In this document: in pieces, positions 18,404 through 28,656 of the stretch | Layout: each line of letters opens with the position of its first letter | Position numbering within the stretch: position 1 is the stretch's first letter | DNA from: Anaeromicropila populeti | GTDB taxonomy: Bacteria > Bacillota > Clostridia > Lachnospirales > Lachnospiraceae | Length of the DNA: 64,000 nt | Assembly (NCBI RefSeq): GCF_900112775.1 | Contig: NZ_FOYZ01000005.1 | Location: 62,001-126,000, forward strand | Direction of reading: 5' to 3' | Program-made: the position numbers and the translations under genes | The notes under the pieces: model-generated | Seen by the model: only the letters and a program-made list of their open reading frames with translations | Database searches by the model: none | Told to the model about the DNA's origin: nothing

Positions 18404-18553
18404 GCACCCTAAAAAACAGGGTGCAGGATGATGCACACGTGTGGGTAAGGAATATTGTGGCTAAAGGACAGCCACACCCACAGGTTGCGGCAAAGTGTGT
18501 GTTCATTATAGTTGATTAAAATCGCGAGAGTGTGTGGAACCCACACTTTTTAT
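18404..18553 (+). other. highly structured intergenic region, possible non-coding RNA
   Basis: Several nested stems follow one another without an open frame: GCACCCT/AGGGTGC (18404-18424); TGTGGGT/ACCCACA enclosing TGTGGCT/AGCCACA (about 18439-18482); GCACAC near 18432 can pair with GTGTGT near 18496 to enclose that arm; and AGTGTG...CACACT ends in TTTTT (about 18529-18552), a terminator. A transcript with a branched fold and its own terminator is suggested. I could not match it to a known riboswitch or small RNA family; it may also be read-through structure ahead of the next promoter. Confidence 0.35.
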
Positions 18554-18569
18554 GTAATAGAACCTCTAC

Positions 18570-18598
18570 ATGACAATAAGAGGAAACTATGGTATAAT
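18570..18598 (+). promoter_or_regulatory. sigma-A promoter of the M16C peptidase gene
   Basis: -35 ATGACA (18570-18575), 17-base spacer, -10 TATAAT (18593-18598), about 57 bases before the peptidase start codon. Confidence 0.75.
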
Positions 18599-18655
18599 GT
18601 AGACGATATTGAGAACAATGAACGTATATAGATTTTAAAAGGAAAGGACAAATTC

Positions 18656-21619
18656 ATGAGCAAGACAATAAAAAATAGTAGTGAATTAAATGCACTTCCA
18701 GCCTATGAACTGGTAACAGAGCAATATATTGAGGACCTAAAAAGCTTAGGACTTGTACTAAAGCATAAGAAAACAGGAGCCAGAATTGTAATATTAAGCA
18801 ATGATGATGAGAATAAGGTGTTTTCAATTGGATTTCGGACCCCGCCAGAGGATTCTACAGGCGTGGCACATATTGTAGAGCATACGGTGCTTTGTGGATC
18901 AAATGAATTTCCATCCAAAGATCCCTTTGTAGAATTAGCAAAAGGGTCATTAAATACATTTTTAAATGCTATGACTTTTTCGGACAAAACAATTTATCCC
19001 ATAGCAAGCTGTAATGATAAAGATTATCAAAATTTAATTCATGTATATATGGACGCTGTATTTTATCCTAATATTTATTCTAAAAAGCAAATTTTTCAGC
19101 AGGAAGGCTGGAATTATGAATATGACCAAGAGACTGGGGCATTAAAGTATAATGGAGTTGTATATAATGAAATGAAAGGTGTTTTTTCTTCTCCAGAACA
19201 GCAGTTGTATCGGCTGATTCAGCAGTCCTTATTTCCAGATACTACTTATGGAACGGAGTCAGGAGGAGATCCAGAGTATATTGTAGATTTAACCTATAAT
19301 GACTTTTTGGCTTTTCATAAAAAGTATTATCATCCATCTAATAGCTACATTTATTTGTATGGTGACTTAGACATTGAGGAAAAGTTAACCTGGATGGATG
19401 AAAAGTATCTGGGGAATTTTACAGCAGCACCAGTTGATTCTGGAATTAAACAGCATGAAGCCTTTACGGAAACAAGAGAAGTGGTGGATTATTACTCCAT
19501 TTCAGAGATGGAACAGAACCAGGCAGGGACATATTTAAGCTACAATATTGTGGTGGGAGACAATCTTGACAGTAAGTTATACCTGGCATTTCAGGTATTA
19601 GAATATGCGCTGATTACTGCGCCAGGGGCACCACTCAAGCAGGCACTGATTGATGCAGGAATTGGAAAGGATATTTTAAGCAACTACGAAAATGATATTT
19701 TACAGCCTTATCTTGCAATTATTGCAAAGGAAGCAAATGAAGATCAGAAGGATTCTTTTGTAAAAGTTATAAAGGATACCTGCAAGCAGATTGTTGAAAA
19801 GGGAATTAGTGAAAAAGCAATTCTTGCAGCAATTAATAATTTTGAATTTAAGTATCGGGAAGGCGATTACGGTTCTTATCCGAAAGGGCTTATGTATGGT
19901 ATTCAAATACTGGACAGCTGGCTTTATGATGACAGCAAGCCATTTATTCATCTGGATGCAGGAGAAACTTTTGAATTTTTGAAACAGCAGGTAAAAGAGG
20001 GGTATTTTGAAAAGCTGATTGAAAAATATGTTATAAATAATACGTATACATCCTTAGTGATTGTAAAACCAAAGGTTGGCATGACTGCTGAAATGGAGGC
20101 AAAGACAGCAGACAGGCTTGCCAGATTTAAGGCTTCCCTTTCTGAAGAGGCGCTGGAACAGATTAAAGAGGAAAACCGCCTTTTAAGAATTTTTCAAGAG
20201 ACACCTTCTACACAAGAGGAACTGGAAAAAATTCCGCTTTTGAGCAGAGAAGACATTGGAAAACAGATACAGCCGATATTAAATGAAAAGTATACTATAT
20301 TAGATGTACCAGTCCTTCATCATAACTATACTACCAATGGAATCGGGTATTTAAGAATCGGCTTTTCCATTGATGATTATGTGGGATATGCAGAGTATCT
20401 TGGGCTTCTTGGTTTTATTTTAGGAAAAGTAAGTACCAAACGTTATAACTATCAGGAACTGTCAAATGAAATTAATATTCATACAGGTGGAATTGTTGTA
20501 GATGTAGAAAGCTATGACAAAAACAGTCCAGATGAATTTAAACCATATTTTGAAATAAGAGTGAAAACTTTATATGGGGAAATGGAATCTGCATTTGAAC
20601 TGGTAAAAGAAATATTGTTTGACTCTATTCTGGATGACGATAAGAGAATAAAGGAAATTGTTTCAGAAGTAAAATCAAAAATGCGGATTCGTATGAATGG
20701 AAATGGACATTCCCTGGCAGCAGGAAGGGCTCTTGCCTATACCTCAAAGAGTGCCAGGTTTACGGATAAGCTTGTAGGACTGGATTTTTATCATTTCTTA
20801 AAAGATCTGGAAGAAAATATGGAAGAACGGATTGAAAATCTCAGGACTGTACTGAAGGGGCTTGTGAACTCTATTTTTGCCAAGGAGAATATGATTTTTG
20901 GAATAACAGCAGATGAATCTGGACTGGAAGTTTTTCAAAAAACAGCTGAAAATTTTGTGAAATCGATAGAGGAGCAGGCTGGTAAAATATTTGACAAAGA
21001 GTCAGGCAGTGCAGAAAAGAAACCTGTCATTGAGGACTTTGCTGTAGTCAATGAAGGGATTAAGACAGCCGGTCAGGTTCAATATGTGGCAAAGGCAGGA
21101 AATTATGCTTGTGAAAACATGCAGTACGACAGTGCGCTGAAGGTGCTGAAAACCATTTTAAGTTATGAATATTTATGGGTAAACATTAGGGTAAAAGGTG
21201 GAGCATATGGAAGCATGTGCAGCTTTATGAGAAATACCAACTGTTATTTTGTGTCATACCGAGATCCCAATTTATCAGAAACACTGGCGGTATATGATAG
21301 TGTTTACGAATTTGTCAAATCATTTCAAATAGAGGACAGAGATATGACAAAGTATGTTTTAGGGACTATCAGCATGATGGATACTCCATTAAATCCTTCG
21401 GCAAAAGGAACTCGTGCATATAGCTGCTATATGAGTGAGATAACGGAGGAACAGCTGCAAGAAGAAAGAAATTCGGTGATTCAAGCCAATGCAGAAGATA
21501 TCCGAAAACTTGCAGACAGAATAAAGGTTGTTTTAGAAAAAGGTAATATATGTGTAGTGGGAAATGAATCAAAAATTGAAGCATGCAGCGAACTATTTGG
21601 AAGCACACAGAATTTGTAG
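18656..21619 (+). CDS. M16C metallopeptidase (presequence-protease/insulinase family)
   Basis: 987 residues, no signal peptide. The inverted zinc motif HIVEH (about residues 72-76, in GVAHIVEHTVLCGSNEFPSKDPF) and the downstream YNEMKGVFSSPE segment supply the metal ligands of M16C enzymes. Four M16 halves are expected; the C-terminal half retains RVKGGAYGSMCSF and YRDPNLSETLAVY. PreP-like peptidases degrade short unstructured peptides in the cytoplasm. It starts with GGAAAGGA upstream of ATG 18656 and is followed 14 bases later by era, so the two are probably co-transcribed. Substrates here are unknown. Confidence 0.92.
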   Translation: MSKTIKNSSELNALPAYELVTEQYIEDLKSLGLVLKHKKTGARIVILSNDDENKVFSIGFRTPPEDSTGVAHIVEHTVLCGSNEFPSKDPFVELAKGSLNTFLNAMTFSDKTIYPIASCNDKDYQNLIHVYMDAVFYPNIYSKKQIFQQEGWNYEYDQETGALKYNGVVYNEMKGVFSSPEQQLYRLIQQSLFPDTTYGTESGGDPEYIVDLTYNDFLAFHKKYYHPSNSYIYLYGDLDIEEKLTWMDEKYLGNFTAAPVDSGIKQHEAFTETREVVDYYSISEMEQNQAGTYLSYNIVVGDNLDSKLYLAFQVLEYALITAPGAPLKQALIDAGIGKDILSNYENDILQPYLAIIAKEANEDQKDSFVKVIKDTCKQIVEKGISEKAILAAINNFEFKYREGDYGSYPKGLMYGIQILDSWLYDDSKPFIHLDAGETFEFLKQQVKEGYFEKLIEKYVINNTYTSLVIVKPKVGMTAEMEAKTADRLARFKASLSEEALEQIKEENRLLRIFQETPSTQEELEKIPLLSREDIGKQIQPILNEKYTILDVPVLHHNYTTNGIGYLRIGFSIDDYVGYAEYLGLLGFILGKVSTKRYNYQELSNEINIHTGGIVVDVESYDKNSPDEFKPYFEIRVKTLYGEMESAFELVKEILFDSILDDDKRIKEIVSEVKSKMRIRMNGNGHSLAAGRALAYTSKSARFTDKLVGLDFYHFLKDLEENMEERIENLRTVLKGLVNSIFAKENMIFGITADESGLEVFQKTAENFVKSIEEQAGKIFDKESGSAEKKPVIEDFAVVNEGIKTAGQVQYVAKAGNYACENMQYDSALKVLKTILSYEYLWVNIRVKGGAYGSMCSFMRNTNCYFVSYRDPNLSETLAVYDSVYEFVKSFQIEDRDMTKYVLGTISMMDTPLNPSAKGTRAYSCYMSEITEEQLQEERNSVIQANAEDIRKLADRIKVVLEKGNICVVGNESKIEACSELFGSTQNL

Positions 21620-21633
21620 AGGATGGAGTATAG

Positions 21634-22539
21634 ATGAAGAAAATGTATAAGTCAGGCTTTGTAACTTTAATAGGAAGGCCGAATGTGGGAAAATCAACTT
21701 TGATGAATCAGATTATTGGACAAAAAATTGCTATTACCTCTAATAAACCGCAAACCACAAGAAACCGTATTCAGACGGTTTATTCGGAGGAAAGGGGGCA
21801 GGTTGTTTTTCTGGATACTCCAGGGATTCATAAGGCAAAAAACAGGTTAGGTGAATACATGGTTATGGTGGCAGAAAGAACTCTGAATGAAGTAGACGTG
21901 ATACTGTGGCTGGTAGAGCCGACAAAGTTTATTGGAGCAGGCGAGTCGCATATTGCGGAAACCCTAAAAAAAGTGCATACACCTGTAATCTTAGTAATTA
22001 ATAAAATGGATACTATTAAAAAGGAAGAGATTTTACCTGTAATGGAAACCTATAAGGATGTGTGCCAGTTTGCTGAGATTGTACCTGTTTCTGCAATCAA
22101 TGGTGAGAATAAGCAGGCATTGATGGATGCTGTTTTTAAGTATCTGGAAGAGGGACCACAGTTTTTTGAGGAAGACACCATTACCGACCAGCCTGAGCGG
22201 CAAATTGTTTCAGAACTAATTCGTGAAAAAGCATTACGTCTTTTAAGTGATGAAATTCCTCATGGAATAGCGGTATCAATAGATTCCATGAAAGAAAGAA
22301 AGAATGGAAATATAATGGATATAGATGCTACCATTATATGTGAGAGGAATTCTCATAAAGGAATTATTATTGGCAAAGGCGGTGCTATGTTAAAAAGTAT
22401 TGGAACTGCTGCCCGGAGAGAAATAGAGAATCTGTTGGATCAAAAGGTGAATCTTCAAATATGGGTTAAAGTGAAAAAAGACTGGCGAGACAGTGAAATG
22501 ATGATGAAAAATTATGGATATAATGCAAGAGAGTTATAA
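21634..22539 (+). CDS. era: GTPase Era, 16S rRNA-binding ribosome assembly factor
   Basis: 301 residues. GTPase motifs are G1 GRPNVGKST, G2/G3 around TTRNRIQ and DTPGIH, and G4 NKMD. The C-terminal KH domain with GIIIGKGGAMLKSIG binds the 3' end of 16S rRNA. It takes part in 30S maturation. Followed by yqzL and recO, the conserved Firmicutes order. Length is normal. Confidence 0.98.
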   Translation: MKKMYKSGFVTLIGRPNVGKSTLMNQIIGQKIAITSNKPQTTRNRIQTVYSEERGQVVFLDTPGIHKAKNRLGEYMVMVAERTLNEVDVILWLVEPTKFIGAGESHIAETLKKVHTPVILVINKMDTIKKEEILPVMETYKDVCQFAEIVPVSAINGENKQALMDAVFKYLEEGPQFFEEDTITDQPERQIVSELIREKALRLLSDEIPHGIAVSIDSMKERKNGNIMDIDATIICERNSHKGIIIGKGGAMLKSIGTAARREIENLLDQKVNLQIWVKVKKDWRDSEMMMKNYGYNAREL

Positions 22540-22609
22540 TGTAATAGAATAGATTTTTCAAAAATGGCAACCCTAATAGAGAAGAAAATTATTATTCAGG
22601 GGGTCTAAG

Positions 22610-22753
22610 ATGATGAGTGATAAAGAGCTTTGGTCATTATTTGAGAAATCGGGAGCAATACATGATTACTTAAATTATGCATGTACATCCGAGGATAGTT
22701 TATGTCAAGAAATAGAAATGGAAGAAGGTTCTGTATATGATGAACCAGAATGA
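22610..22753 (+). CDS. yqzL: YqzL-like small protein
   Basis: 47 residues starting MMSDKELWSLFEKSGAIHDY. The motif ELWSLFEKSGAIHDYLNY and the location exactly between era and recO identify the YqzL family, whose function is unknown. The start is ATG 22610 (or 22613), preceded by a GGGGG ribosome-binding site. The 3' end overlaps the recO start by 17 bases in another frame. Confidence 0.85.
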   Translation: MMSDKELWSLFEKSGAIHDYLNYACTSEDSLCQEIEMEEGSVYDEPE

Positions 22754-23480
22754 ATTAACTGGCATGGTGCTTTCTGCCCTGCCAGTTGGTGATTATGATA
22801 AAAGAATTGTTATTTTAACCAGGGAAAGAGGGAAAATTTCGGCATTTGCCAAAGGTGCAAGAAAGCCGAATAGCCCTCTTCTGGCAGTCTGCCAGCCATT
22901 TTCTTTTGGAAAATTCTTTTTGTACCAGGGAAAAACTTCATATAATATTATTTCAGCAGAAATACAAAACTATTTTACAGCCTTGCGGGAAGACCTAGAG
23001 GCTGTTACTTATGGTATGTATTTTTGTGAGTTTGCTGATTATTATGCCAGGGAGAATCTGGAGGCAGGTGATAGTTTGAAATTATTGTACCAGTCCCTGC
23101 GGGGCTTATGCAAAAATACAATACCAAAGGTATTAATCCGGTACATATTTGAGTTGAAAATTATGACGGTAAATGGAGAAGGTCCACAGGTTTTTGAATG
23201 CATGGAATGCGGATGCCCAGTTAGTACAGAGTGTCCTTATTTATTTGACAGCAGGAAAGGCGGTCTTATGTGCAAACAATGTGGAACGAAAAATAACCTG
23301 CTATTAAGTCCTGCTACGATATATACAATACAATTTATTGTGGCAACTCCTATTGAGAAGTTGTTTTCTTTTCGTGTGTCTGATGAAGTGTTAGAGCAGC
23401 TAAAACTAGTTACCGAGAACTATTTATCTGTTTATGTAGAACGTAAATTTCAGGCAATAAAAATGCTGGAAGTTTTTTAG
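22737..23480 (+). CDS. recO: DNA repair and recombination mediator RecO
   Basis: 247 residues: N-terminal OB fold (GMVLSALPVGDYDKRIVILTRERGKISAFAKGARKPNS), a helical middle, and a zinc finger with CMECGCP and MCKQCGTK. RecO helps RecR load RecA on SSB-coated DNA. AGAAGG about 8 bases before ATG 22737 supports this start; ATG 22740 is next in frame. It overlaps the end of yqzL, implying translational coupling. Confidence 0.95.
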   Translation: MMNQNELTGMVLSALPVGDYDKRIVILTRERGKISAFAKGARKPNSPLLAVCQPFSFGKFFLYQGKTSYNIISAEIQNYFTALREDLEAVTYGMYFCEFADYYARENLEAGDSLKLLYQSLRGLCKNTIPKVLIRYIFELKIMTVNGEGPQVFECMECGCPVSTECPYLFDSRKGGLMCKQCGTKNNLLLSPATIYTIQFIVATPIEKLFSFRVSDEVLEQLKLVTENYLSVYVERKFQAIKMLEVF

Positions 23481-23609
23481 ACGATGTAAAAAAATAAAAA
23501 TTGGATTTCATATATGGAATATTTGAAAATGGGATTGAAAATATTATAGATAAAGGTTAAAATAGAAAGGATCATGAAGTGATTCGGGAAGAAAAGTGAA
23601 GGAGCAGCT

Positions 23610-24203
23610 ATGAAAAAAATTGCATTAACAGTAGGATTATGCCTATGCACTTGTATGCTGGCGGGTTGTAAAAGTAAGATGAAGTCACTAGATATGGATG
23701 ATGTAAAAACCAGTACAATTCTGATTCGAAGTGACGGTACAGTGCAGTCTTCTTCTGTGGAGAATTTTGAAAAGGAATATTATAGTGAAAGTGAGTTAAA
23801 GGATTTTATTGATGATGCAGTCAGTGAATATAATGATAAGACTGGTGAAAAGGTAATAAAGCTTGAGGATTGCGAAGTAAACGATCAGAAAGCAAGCATG
23901 ATTTTAACTTATGACAGCTTAGAGCACTATAAACAATTAAATGAAGTTGAAACTGTTTCTTATACAATGGAGGAGGCAGTTGATGCAGATATTTTTCCAG
24001 AGAAGTTTGTAAATGCGGTTGATGGAAGTGAAGCGCTGCTAAAAGAGGTAACCGCGGATACATCATATAAGGTTCTTTATGTAGAGGAAGCAACAGAAGT
24101 AATTGTTCCAGAAGCAATTAAATTTTACTCGAATGCAATGCTGTTGCGTGCTGACTCTGTACAAACCACAGGAGAAGAACCAGCAGTAATTATTTATAAA
24201 TAA
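23610..24203 (+). CDS. lipoprotein of unknown function
   Basis: 197 residues with a lipoprotein signal (CTCMLAGCKSK, lipid-modified Cys near residue 20). The mature part is acidic and contains EYYSESELKDFIDDAVSEYNDKTGEK, a helical segment, then alternating beta strands. Similar lipoproteins sit between recO and glyS in related Clostridia in my recollection, but none has a known role. AAGGAG lies 6 bases before ATG 23610. It is probably anchored on the outer face of the membrane. Confidence 0.75.
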   Translation: MKKIALTVGLCLCTCMLAGCKSKMKSLDMDDVKTSTILIRSDGTVQSSSVENFEKEYYSESELKDFIDDAVSEYNDKTGEKVIKLEDCEVNDQKASMILTYDSLEHYKQLNEVETVSYTMEEAVDADIFPEKFVNAVDGSEALLKEVTADTSYKVLYVEEATEVIVPEAIKFYSNAMLLRADSVQTTGEEPAVIIYK

Positions 24204-24227
24204 ATGAGTTGAAAGGTTGATAATAAA

Positions 24228-25616
24228 ATGGAAAAGACAATGGAAAAAATTGTTGCATTGGCAAAGGCGAGAGGATTTATATATCCAGGTTCAGAGATTT
24301 ATGGTGGTCTTGCAAATACATGGGATTATGGAAATCTTGGAGTAGAGCTTAAAAATAATGTCAAAAAGGCATGGTGGAAAAAATTTATTCAGGAAAACCC
24401 TTATAACGTAGGTGTTGATTGTGCGATTCTTATGAATCCACAGACATGGATTGCTTCTGGCCATTTAGGAAGCTTTTCTGATCCATTGATGGATTGTAAG
24501 GAATGTCATGAAAGATTTCGTGCAGATAAAGTGATTGAGGACTATATGGCAGAAAAGGGAATTGCAGTGGAAGGTTCTGTTGATGCTTGGTCTAATGAAG
24601 AGATGGCTAACTATATTGAAGAGAACCAGATTGTTTGTCCAAGCTGTGGAAAACATAACTTTACGGACATTCGTCAATTTAATCTTATGTTTAAAACTTT
24701 TCAGGGAGTTACAGAGGATGCTAAGAATGTCGTGTACTTAAGACCAGAAACTGCACAGGGTATTTTTGTAAACTTTAAAAACGTACAAAGAACATCCAGA
24801 AAGAAAATTCCTTTTGGAATTGGGCAGGTTGGTAAATCTTTTCGTAATGAAATTACACCAGGTAATTTTACATTCCGTACAAGAGAGTTTGAGCAGATGG
24901 AGTTAGAATTTTTCTGTGAACCAGATACCGATTTGGAATGGTTTGCTTATTGGAAAGAATTCTGTATTAACTGGCTGAAGACTTTAGGAATGAAAGAGGA
25001 GGAAATGCGTATACGTGATCATGACCAAGCAGAACTTTCTTTCTATAGTAAAGCAACGACAGATATTGAATTTTTATTCCCATTTGGTTGGGGTGAGCTT
25101 TGGGGAATTGCCGATCGTACAGATTATGACTTGACCCAGCACCAGAATGTATCAAAAGAAGACTTGTCATATTTTGATGATGAAAAGAAAGTAAAATATG
25201 TTCCATATGTTATTGAACCTTCTCTTGGTGCTGATCGTGTTACACTGGCATTTTTATGTGGTGCTTATGATGAAGAAGAACTAGAAGGCGGAGATATGAG
25301 AACGGTGCTTCGCTTTCATCCAGCACTTGCCCCAGTGAAAATCGGAGTACTTCCTTTGTCAAAGAAATTAGCTGAGGGTGCTGAAAAAATTTATTCAGAA
25401 TTATCAAAATACTATAACTGTGAATACGATGACAGAGGTAACATTGGTAAACGATATAGAAGACAAGATGAAATCGGTACACCATTTTGCATTACCTATG
25501 ATTTTGAGTCTGAAACAGATGGTTGCGTAACAGTTCGTGAGAGAGATTCCATGGAACAGGAAAGAATCAAGATCGAAGAGTTAAAAGCATATTTTGAGAA
25601 GAAATTGGAATTCTAA
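24228..25616 (+). CDS. glyS: glycyl-tRNA synthetase, single-chain dimeric type
   Basis: 462 residues, class II synthetase of the alpha2 type (also called glyQS or glyS). Motif 2 is [25 protein letters not shown], the motif 3 region is [14 protein letters not shown], and [24 protein letters not shown] is the family N-terminus; the C-terminal anticodon-binding domain includes [16 protein letters not shown] and [17 protein letters not shown]. It charges tRNA-Gly. The upstream leader shows no T-box. A strong terminator follows at 25646. Confidence 0.97.
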   Translation: MEKTMEKIVALAKARGFIYPGSEIYGGLANTWDYGNLGVELKNNVKKAWWKKFIQENPYNVGVDCAILMNPQTWIASGHLGSFSDPLMDCKECHERFRADKVIEDYMAEKGIAVEGSVDAWSNEEMANYIEENQIVCPSCGKHNFTDIRQFNLMFKTFQGVTEDAKNVVYLRPETAQGIFVNFKNVQRTSRKKIPFGIGQVGKSFRNEITPGNFTFRTREFEQMELEFFCEPDTDLEWFAYWKEFCINWLKTLGMKEEEMRIRDHDQAELSFYSKATTDIEFLFPFGWGELWGIADRTDYDLTQHQNVSKEDLSYFDDEKKVKYVPYVIEPSLGADRVTLAFLCGAYDEEELEGGDMRTVLRFHPALAPVKIGVLPLSKKLAEGAEKIYSELSKYYNCEYDDRGNIGKRYRRQDEIGTPFCITYDFESETDGCVTVRERDSMEQERIKIEELKAYFEKKLEF

Positions 25617-25645
25617 TTAGTACAGATAAATAGTAAGAATAAAAG

Positions 25646-25680
25646 AAAGGATAGAGTACCAGAAGGTGCTCTATCCTTTT
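25646..25680 (+). terminator. rho-independent terminator of glyS
   Basis: A 15-bp stem, AAAGGATAGAGTACC (25646-25660) against GGTGCTCTATCCTTT with one G-T pair, around the tetraloop AGAA, ending in TTTT. The rest of the gap to ppdK (25681-25860) is AT-rich with no gene seen. Confidence 0.88.
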
Positions 25681-25863
25681 AGCTGTAATTATATAAAGGG
25701 GTCATAAGAAATAAGTCTATTTTTTAACAGTATTACTTACCAGTTTTTCATAATAATGTCGTTATTTATGTGAAAATGAGCAATAAACAACCGCTGTCAA
25801 GTGGTATTACTATTAGATTTCAGATAATTTTAACAAAAAATACTTTTATGCGTTCAAGTAGTG

Positions 25864-25872
25864 TGTTATAAT
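25864..25872 (+). promoter_or_regulatory. extended -10 promoter of ppdK
   Basis: TG-T-TATAAT (25864-25872) is a full extended -10 element; the -35 position (TTTTAT, 25844-25849) is poor. The transcript would have a leader of about 85 bases. Confidence 0.6.
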
Positions 25873-25962
25873 ACGAGCAGTGACTAATGTTTAACAAAGT
25901 ATGGTATGTACCTGATAGGTAAACTTTAGTATGTACAATATAATTTAGGAGGAATTATCACA

Positions 25963-28584
25963 ATGACAAAATGGGTATATTTGTTTAAAGAAGGTAATGC
26001 TGACATGAAAAACCTTTTAGGAGGAAAGGGCGCTAACTTAGCAGAAATGACTAATTTAGGATTACCAATTCCACAAGGTTTTACTGTAACAACTGAGGCT
26101 TGTACAGATTATTATACTAGCGGAAAGAAAATTACAGATGAAATTCAAGGACAGATTTTTGATGCACTTACAAAATTAGAAGAAATTCAAGGGAAAAAAT
26201 TTGGTGATACAGAAGATCCATTATTAGTTTCAGTACGTTCTGGTGCCAGAGCTTCTATGCCTGGTATGATGGATACAATTCTTAACTTAGGATTAAATGA
26301 TGTTGCGGTAGAAGGCTTTGCTAAGAAAACCGGAAATCCAAGATTCGCATATGATTCATATAGAAGATTTATTCAAATGTTCTCTGACGTAGTTATGGAA
26401 ATGAGTAAAACTTTCTTTGAAGGAATTTTAGATGAAATCAAAGAAGAAAAAGGTGCTAAATTTGATACTGACTTAACTGCTGACGATTTAAAGGAAGTAA
26501 TTGCAAAATACAAAGCAATTTATAAAGAAAAAATGGGAGATGATTTCCCACAGGATCCAAAAGTTCAGTTGATGGAAGCTGTAAAAGCAGTATTCCGTTC
26601 ATGGGACAACCCTCGTGCCATTGTTTACAGAAGAATGAATGATATTCCAGGTGACTGGGGTACAGCTGTAAACGTTCAAGCAATGGTATTTGGTAATATG
26701 GGTAATACTTCTGGAACAGGTGTTGCATTTACACGTAACCCATCTACAGGTGAAAACGGCATTTATGGTGAGTACTTGATCAATGCACAGGGTGAAGACG
26801 TTGTTGCTGGTATCAGAACTCCACAGCCAATTACAAAATTACAGGAAGATATGCCAGAATGTTATGAACAATTCATGGAAATCGCTAATAAGCTTGAAAA
26901 TCACTATCGTGATATGCAGGATATGGAATTTACAATTCAGGAAGGGAAATTATTCTTCTTACAGACTCGTAACGGTAAGAGAACAGCTCCAGCTGCTTTA
27001 CAAATCGCTTGTGATTTAGTAGATGAAGGAAAAATTACTCCTGAAGAAGCTGTTATAAGAATTGAAGCAAAATCTCTGGATCAGTTATTACACCCAACAT
27101 TTGATGTAGCTGCATTAAAAGCTGGTAAAGTAATTGGTTCTGCACTTCCAGCATCTCCTGGAGCAGCAGCAGGTAAAGTATATTTTACTGCTGATGAAGC
27201 TAAGGCTGCACATGAAAAGGGAGAAAGAGTTATTTTAGTTCGTCTTGAGACTTCACCAGAGGATATCGAAGGTATGCATGCAGCTGAAGGTATCTTAACT
27301 GTTCGTGGTGGTATGACTTCTCACGCTGCTGTAGTTGCTCGTGGTATGGGTACTGCTTGTGTTTCAGGTTGTGGTGAAATTAAAATCGATGAAGAAGCTA
27401 AGGTTTTTGAACTTGGTGGAGAGAAAATTGTTGAAGGAGATTATATTTCCTTAGATGGTTCAACTGGTAAAATTTATCTTGGTGATATTAAAACAGTAGA
27501 AGCTTCTGTAAGTGGAAACTTCGGAAGAATTATGGAATGGGCTGATCAGTTCAGAACATTAAAGGTTAGAACAAATGCAGATACTCCAGCGGATGCTGCT
27601 AATGCAGTTAAGCTTGGTGCAGAAGGTATCGGTCTTTGCCGTACAGAGCATATGTTCTTTGAAGAAGATAGAATTCCTAAGATTCGTAAAATGATTCTTT
27701 CTGAAACAGTAGAAGGAAGAGAAGCAGCTTTAAGTGAATTACTTGCATTCCAGAAAGCAGACTTTAAGGCTATGTACGAAGCATTAGAGGGAAGACCAAT
27801 GACAGTTCGTTATTTAGATCCACCTCTACATGAATTTGTTCCTACTAAGGAAGAAGATATTGCAGATCTTGCAAAAGATATGGGACTTACTGTACAAGAA
27901 GTAAAAGATGTTTGCGACAGCTTACATGAATTCAACCCAATGATGGGTCACAGAGGATGCCGTCTTGCTGTTACTTATCCAGAAATCGCTAAAATGCAGA
28001 CAAGAGCGGTTATGGAAGCAGCAATTGAAGTGAAGGCTGAAAAAGGATATGATATCATTCCTGAAATCATGATTCCATTAGTTGGTGAGAAGAAAGAGTT
28101 AAAATTCGTTAAAGATGTCGTAGTGGAAACAGCAGAAGCTGTTAAGGCTGAAAAAGGTTCTGACATTGAATATCATATTGGTACCATGATCGAAATTCCT
28201 CGTGCAGCATTACTTGCTAACGAAGTTGCTGAAGAAGCAGAATTCTTCTCATTTGGTACAAACGATTTAACTCAGATGACATTTGGTTTCTCACGTGATG
28301 ATGCTGGTAAGTTCTTAGATGCTTACTACAAAGCAAAAATCTATGAGTCAGATCCATTTGCAAGACTAGATCAAAATGGTGTTGGACAACTTGTTCAGAT
28401 GGCTGCTGAAAAAGGTAGATCTGTTCGTCCAGAACTTAAATTAGGTATCTGTGGAGAGCACGGCGGAGATCCTTCTTCTGTTGAATTCTGCCACAAGGTT
28501 GGTTTGAACTATGTATCTTGTTCACCATTCCGCGTGCCAATCGCAAGATTAGCAGCAGCTCAGGCAGCATTGAATAATAAGTAG
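25963..28584 (+). CDS. ppdK: pyruvate, phosphate dikinase
   Basis: 873 residues. It interconverts pyruvate + ATP + phosphate and phosphoenolpyruvate + AMP + pyrophosphate, a glycolytic or gluconeogenic step in many Clostridia. The N-terminal ATP-grasp domain has LLGGKGANLAEMTNLGLPIPQGFT and VSVRSGARASMPGMMDT; the phosphohistidine domain carries GGMTSHAAVVARGMGTACVSGCG; the C-terminal PEP-binding barrel has GLCRTEHMFF and the proton donor Cys in GICGEHGGDPSSVEF. GGAGG lies 9-10 bases before ATG 25963. Codon use is strongly biased compared with neighbours, as expected for a highly expressed enzyme. Confidence 0.98.
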   Translation: MTKWVYLFKEGNADMKNLLGGKGANLAEMTNLGLPIPQGFTVTTEACTDYYTSGKKITDEIQGQIFDALTKLEEIQGKKFGDTEDPLLVSVRSGARASMPGMMDTILNLGLNDVAVEGFAKKTGNPRFAYDSYRRFIQMFSDVVMEMSKTFFEGILDEIKEEKGAKFDTDLTADDLKEVIAKYKAIYKEKMGDDFPQDPKVQLMEAVKAVFRSWDNPRAIVYRRMNDIPGDWGTAVNVQAMVFGNMGNTSGTGVAFTRNPSTGENGIYGEYLINAQGEDVVAGIRTPQPITKLQEDMPECYEQFMEIANKLENHYRDMQDMEFTIQEGKLFFLQTRNGKRTAPAALQIACDLVDEGKITPEEAVIRIEAKSLDQLLHPTFDVAALKAGKVIGSALPASPGAAAGKVYFTADEAKAAHEKGERVILVRLETSPEDIEGMHAAEGILTVRGGMTSHAAVVARGMGTACVSGCGEIKIDEEAKVFELGGEKIVEGDYISLDGSTGKIYLGDIKTVEASVSGNFGRIMEWADQFRTLKVRTNADTPADAANAVKLGAEGIGLCRTEHMFFEEDRIPKIRKMILSETVEGREAALSELLAFQKADFKAMYEALEGRPMTVRYLDPPLHEFVPTKEEDIADLAKDMGLTVQEVKDVCDSLHEFNPMMGHRGCRLAVTYPEIAKMQTRAVMEAAIEVKAEKGYDIIPEIMIPLVGEKKELKFVKDVVVETAEAVKAEKGSDIEYHIGTMIEIPRAALLANEVAEEAEFFSFGTNDLTQMTFGFSRDDAGKFLDAYYKAKIYESDPFARLDQNGVGQLVQMAAEKGRSVRPELKLGICGEHGGDPSSVEFCHKVGLNYVSCSPFRVPIARLAAAQAALNNK

Positions 28585-28614
28585 TATAATTTTTATATCT
28601 AATTAATTGATATG

Positions 28615-28656
28615 TACCCCATTGTATTGCTAGCAGTACGATGGGGTATTTTTTTC
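28615..28656 (+). terminator. rho-independent terminator of ppdK
   Basis: TACCCCATTGTA (28615-28626) pairs with TACGATGGGGTA (28637-28648, one G-T pair) and is followed by a seven-T run. Confidence 0.9.

Noticed and set aside
18404-18553. 6S RNA, SRP RNA or a known riboswitch
   Set aside because: The stems form several separate or branched hairpins rather than one long hairpin with a central bubble, and no SRP Alu/S-domain or riboswitch core sequence is present. Left as unassigned structure.
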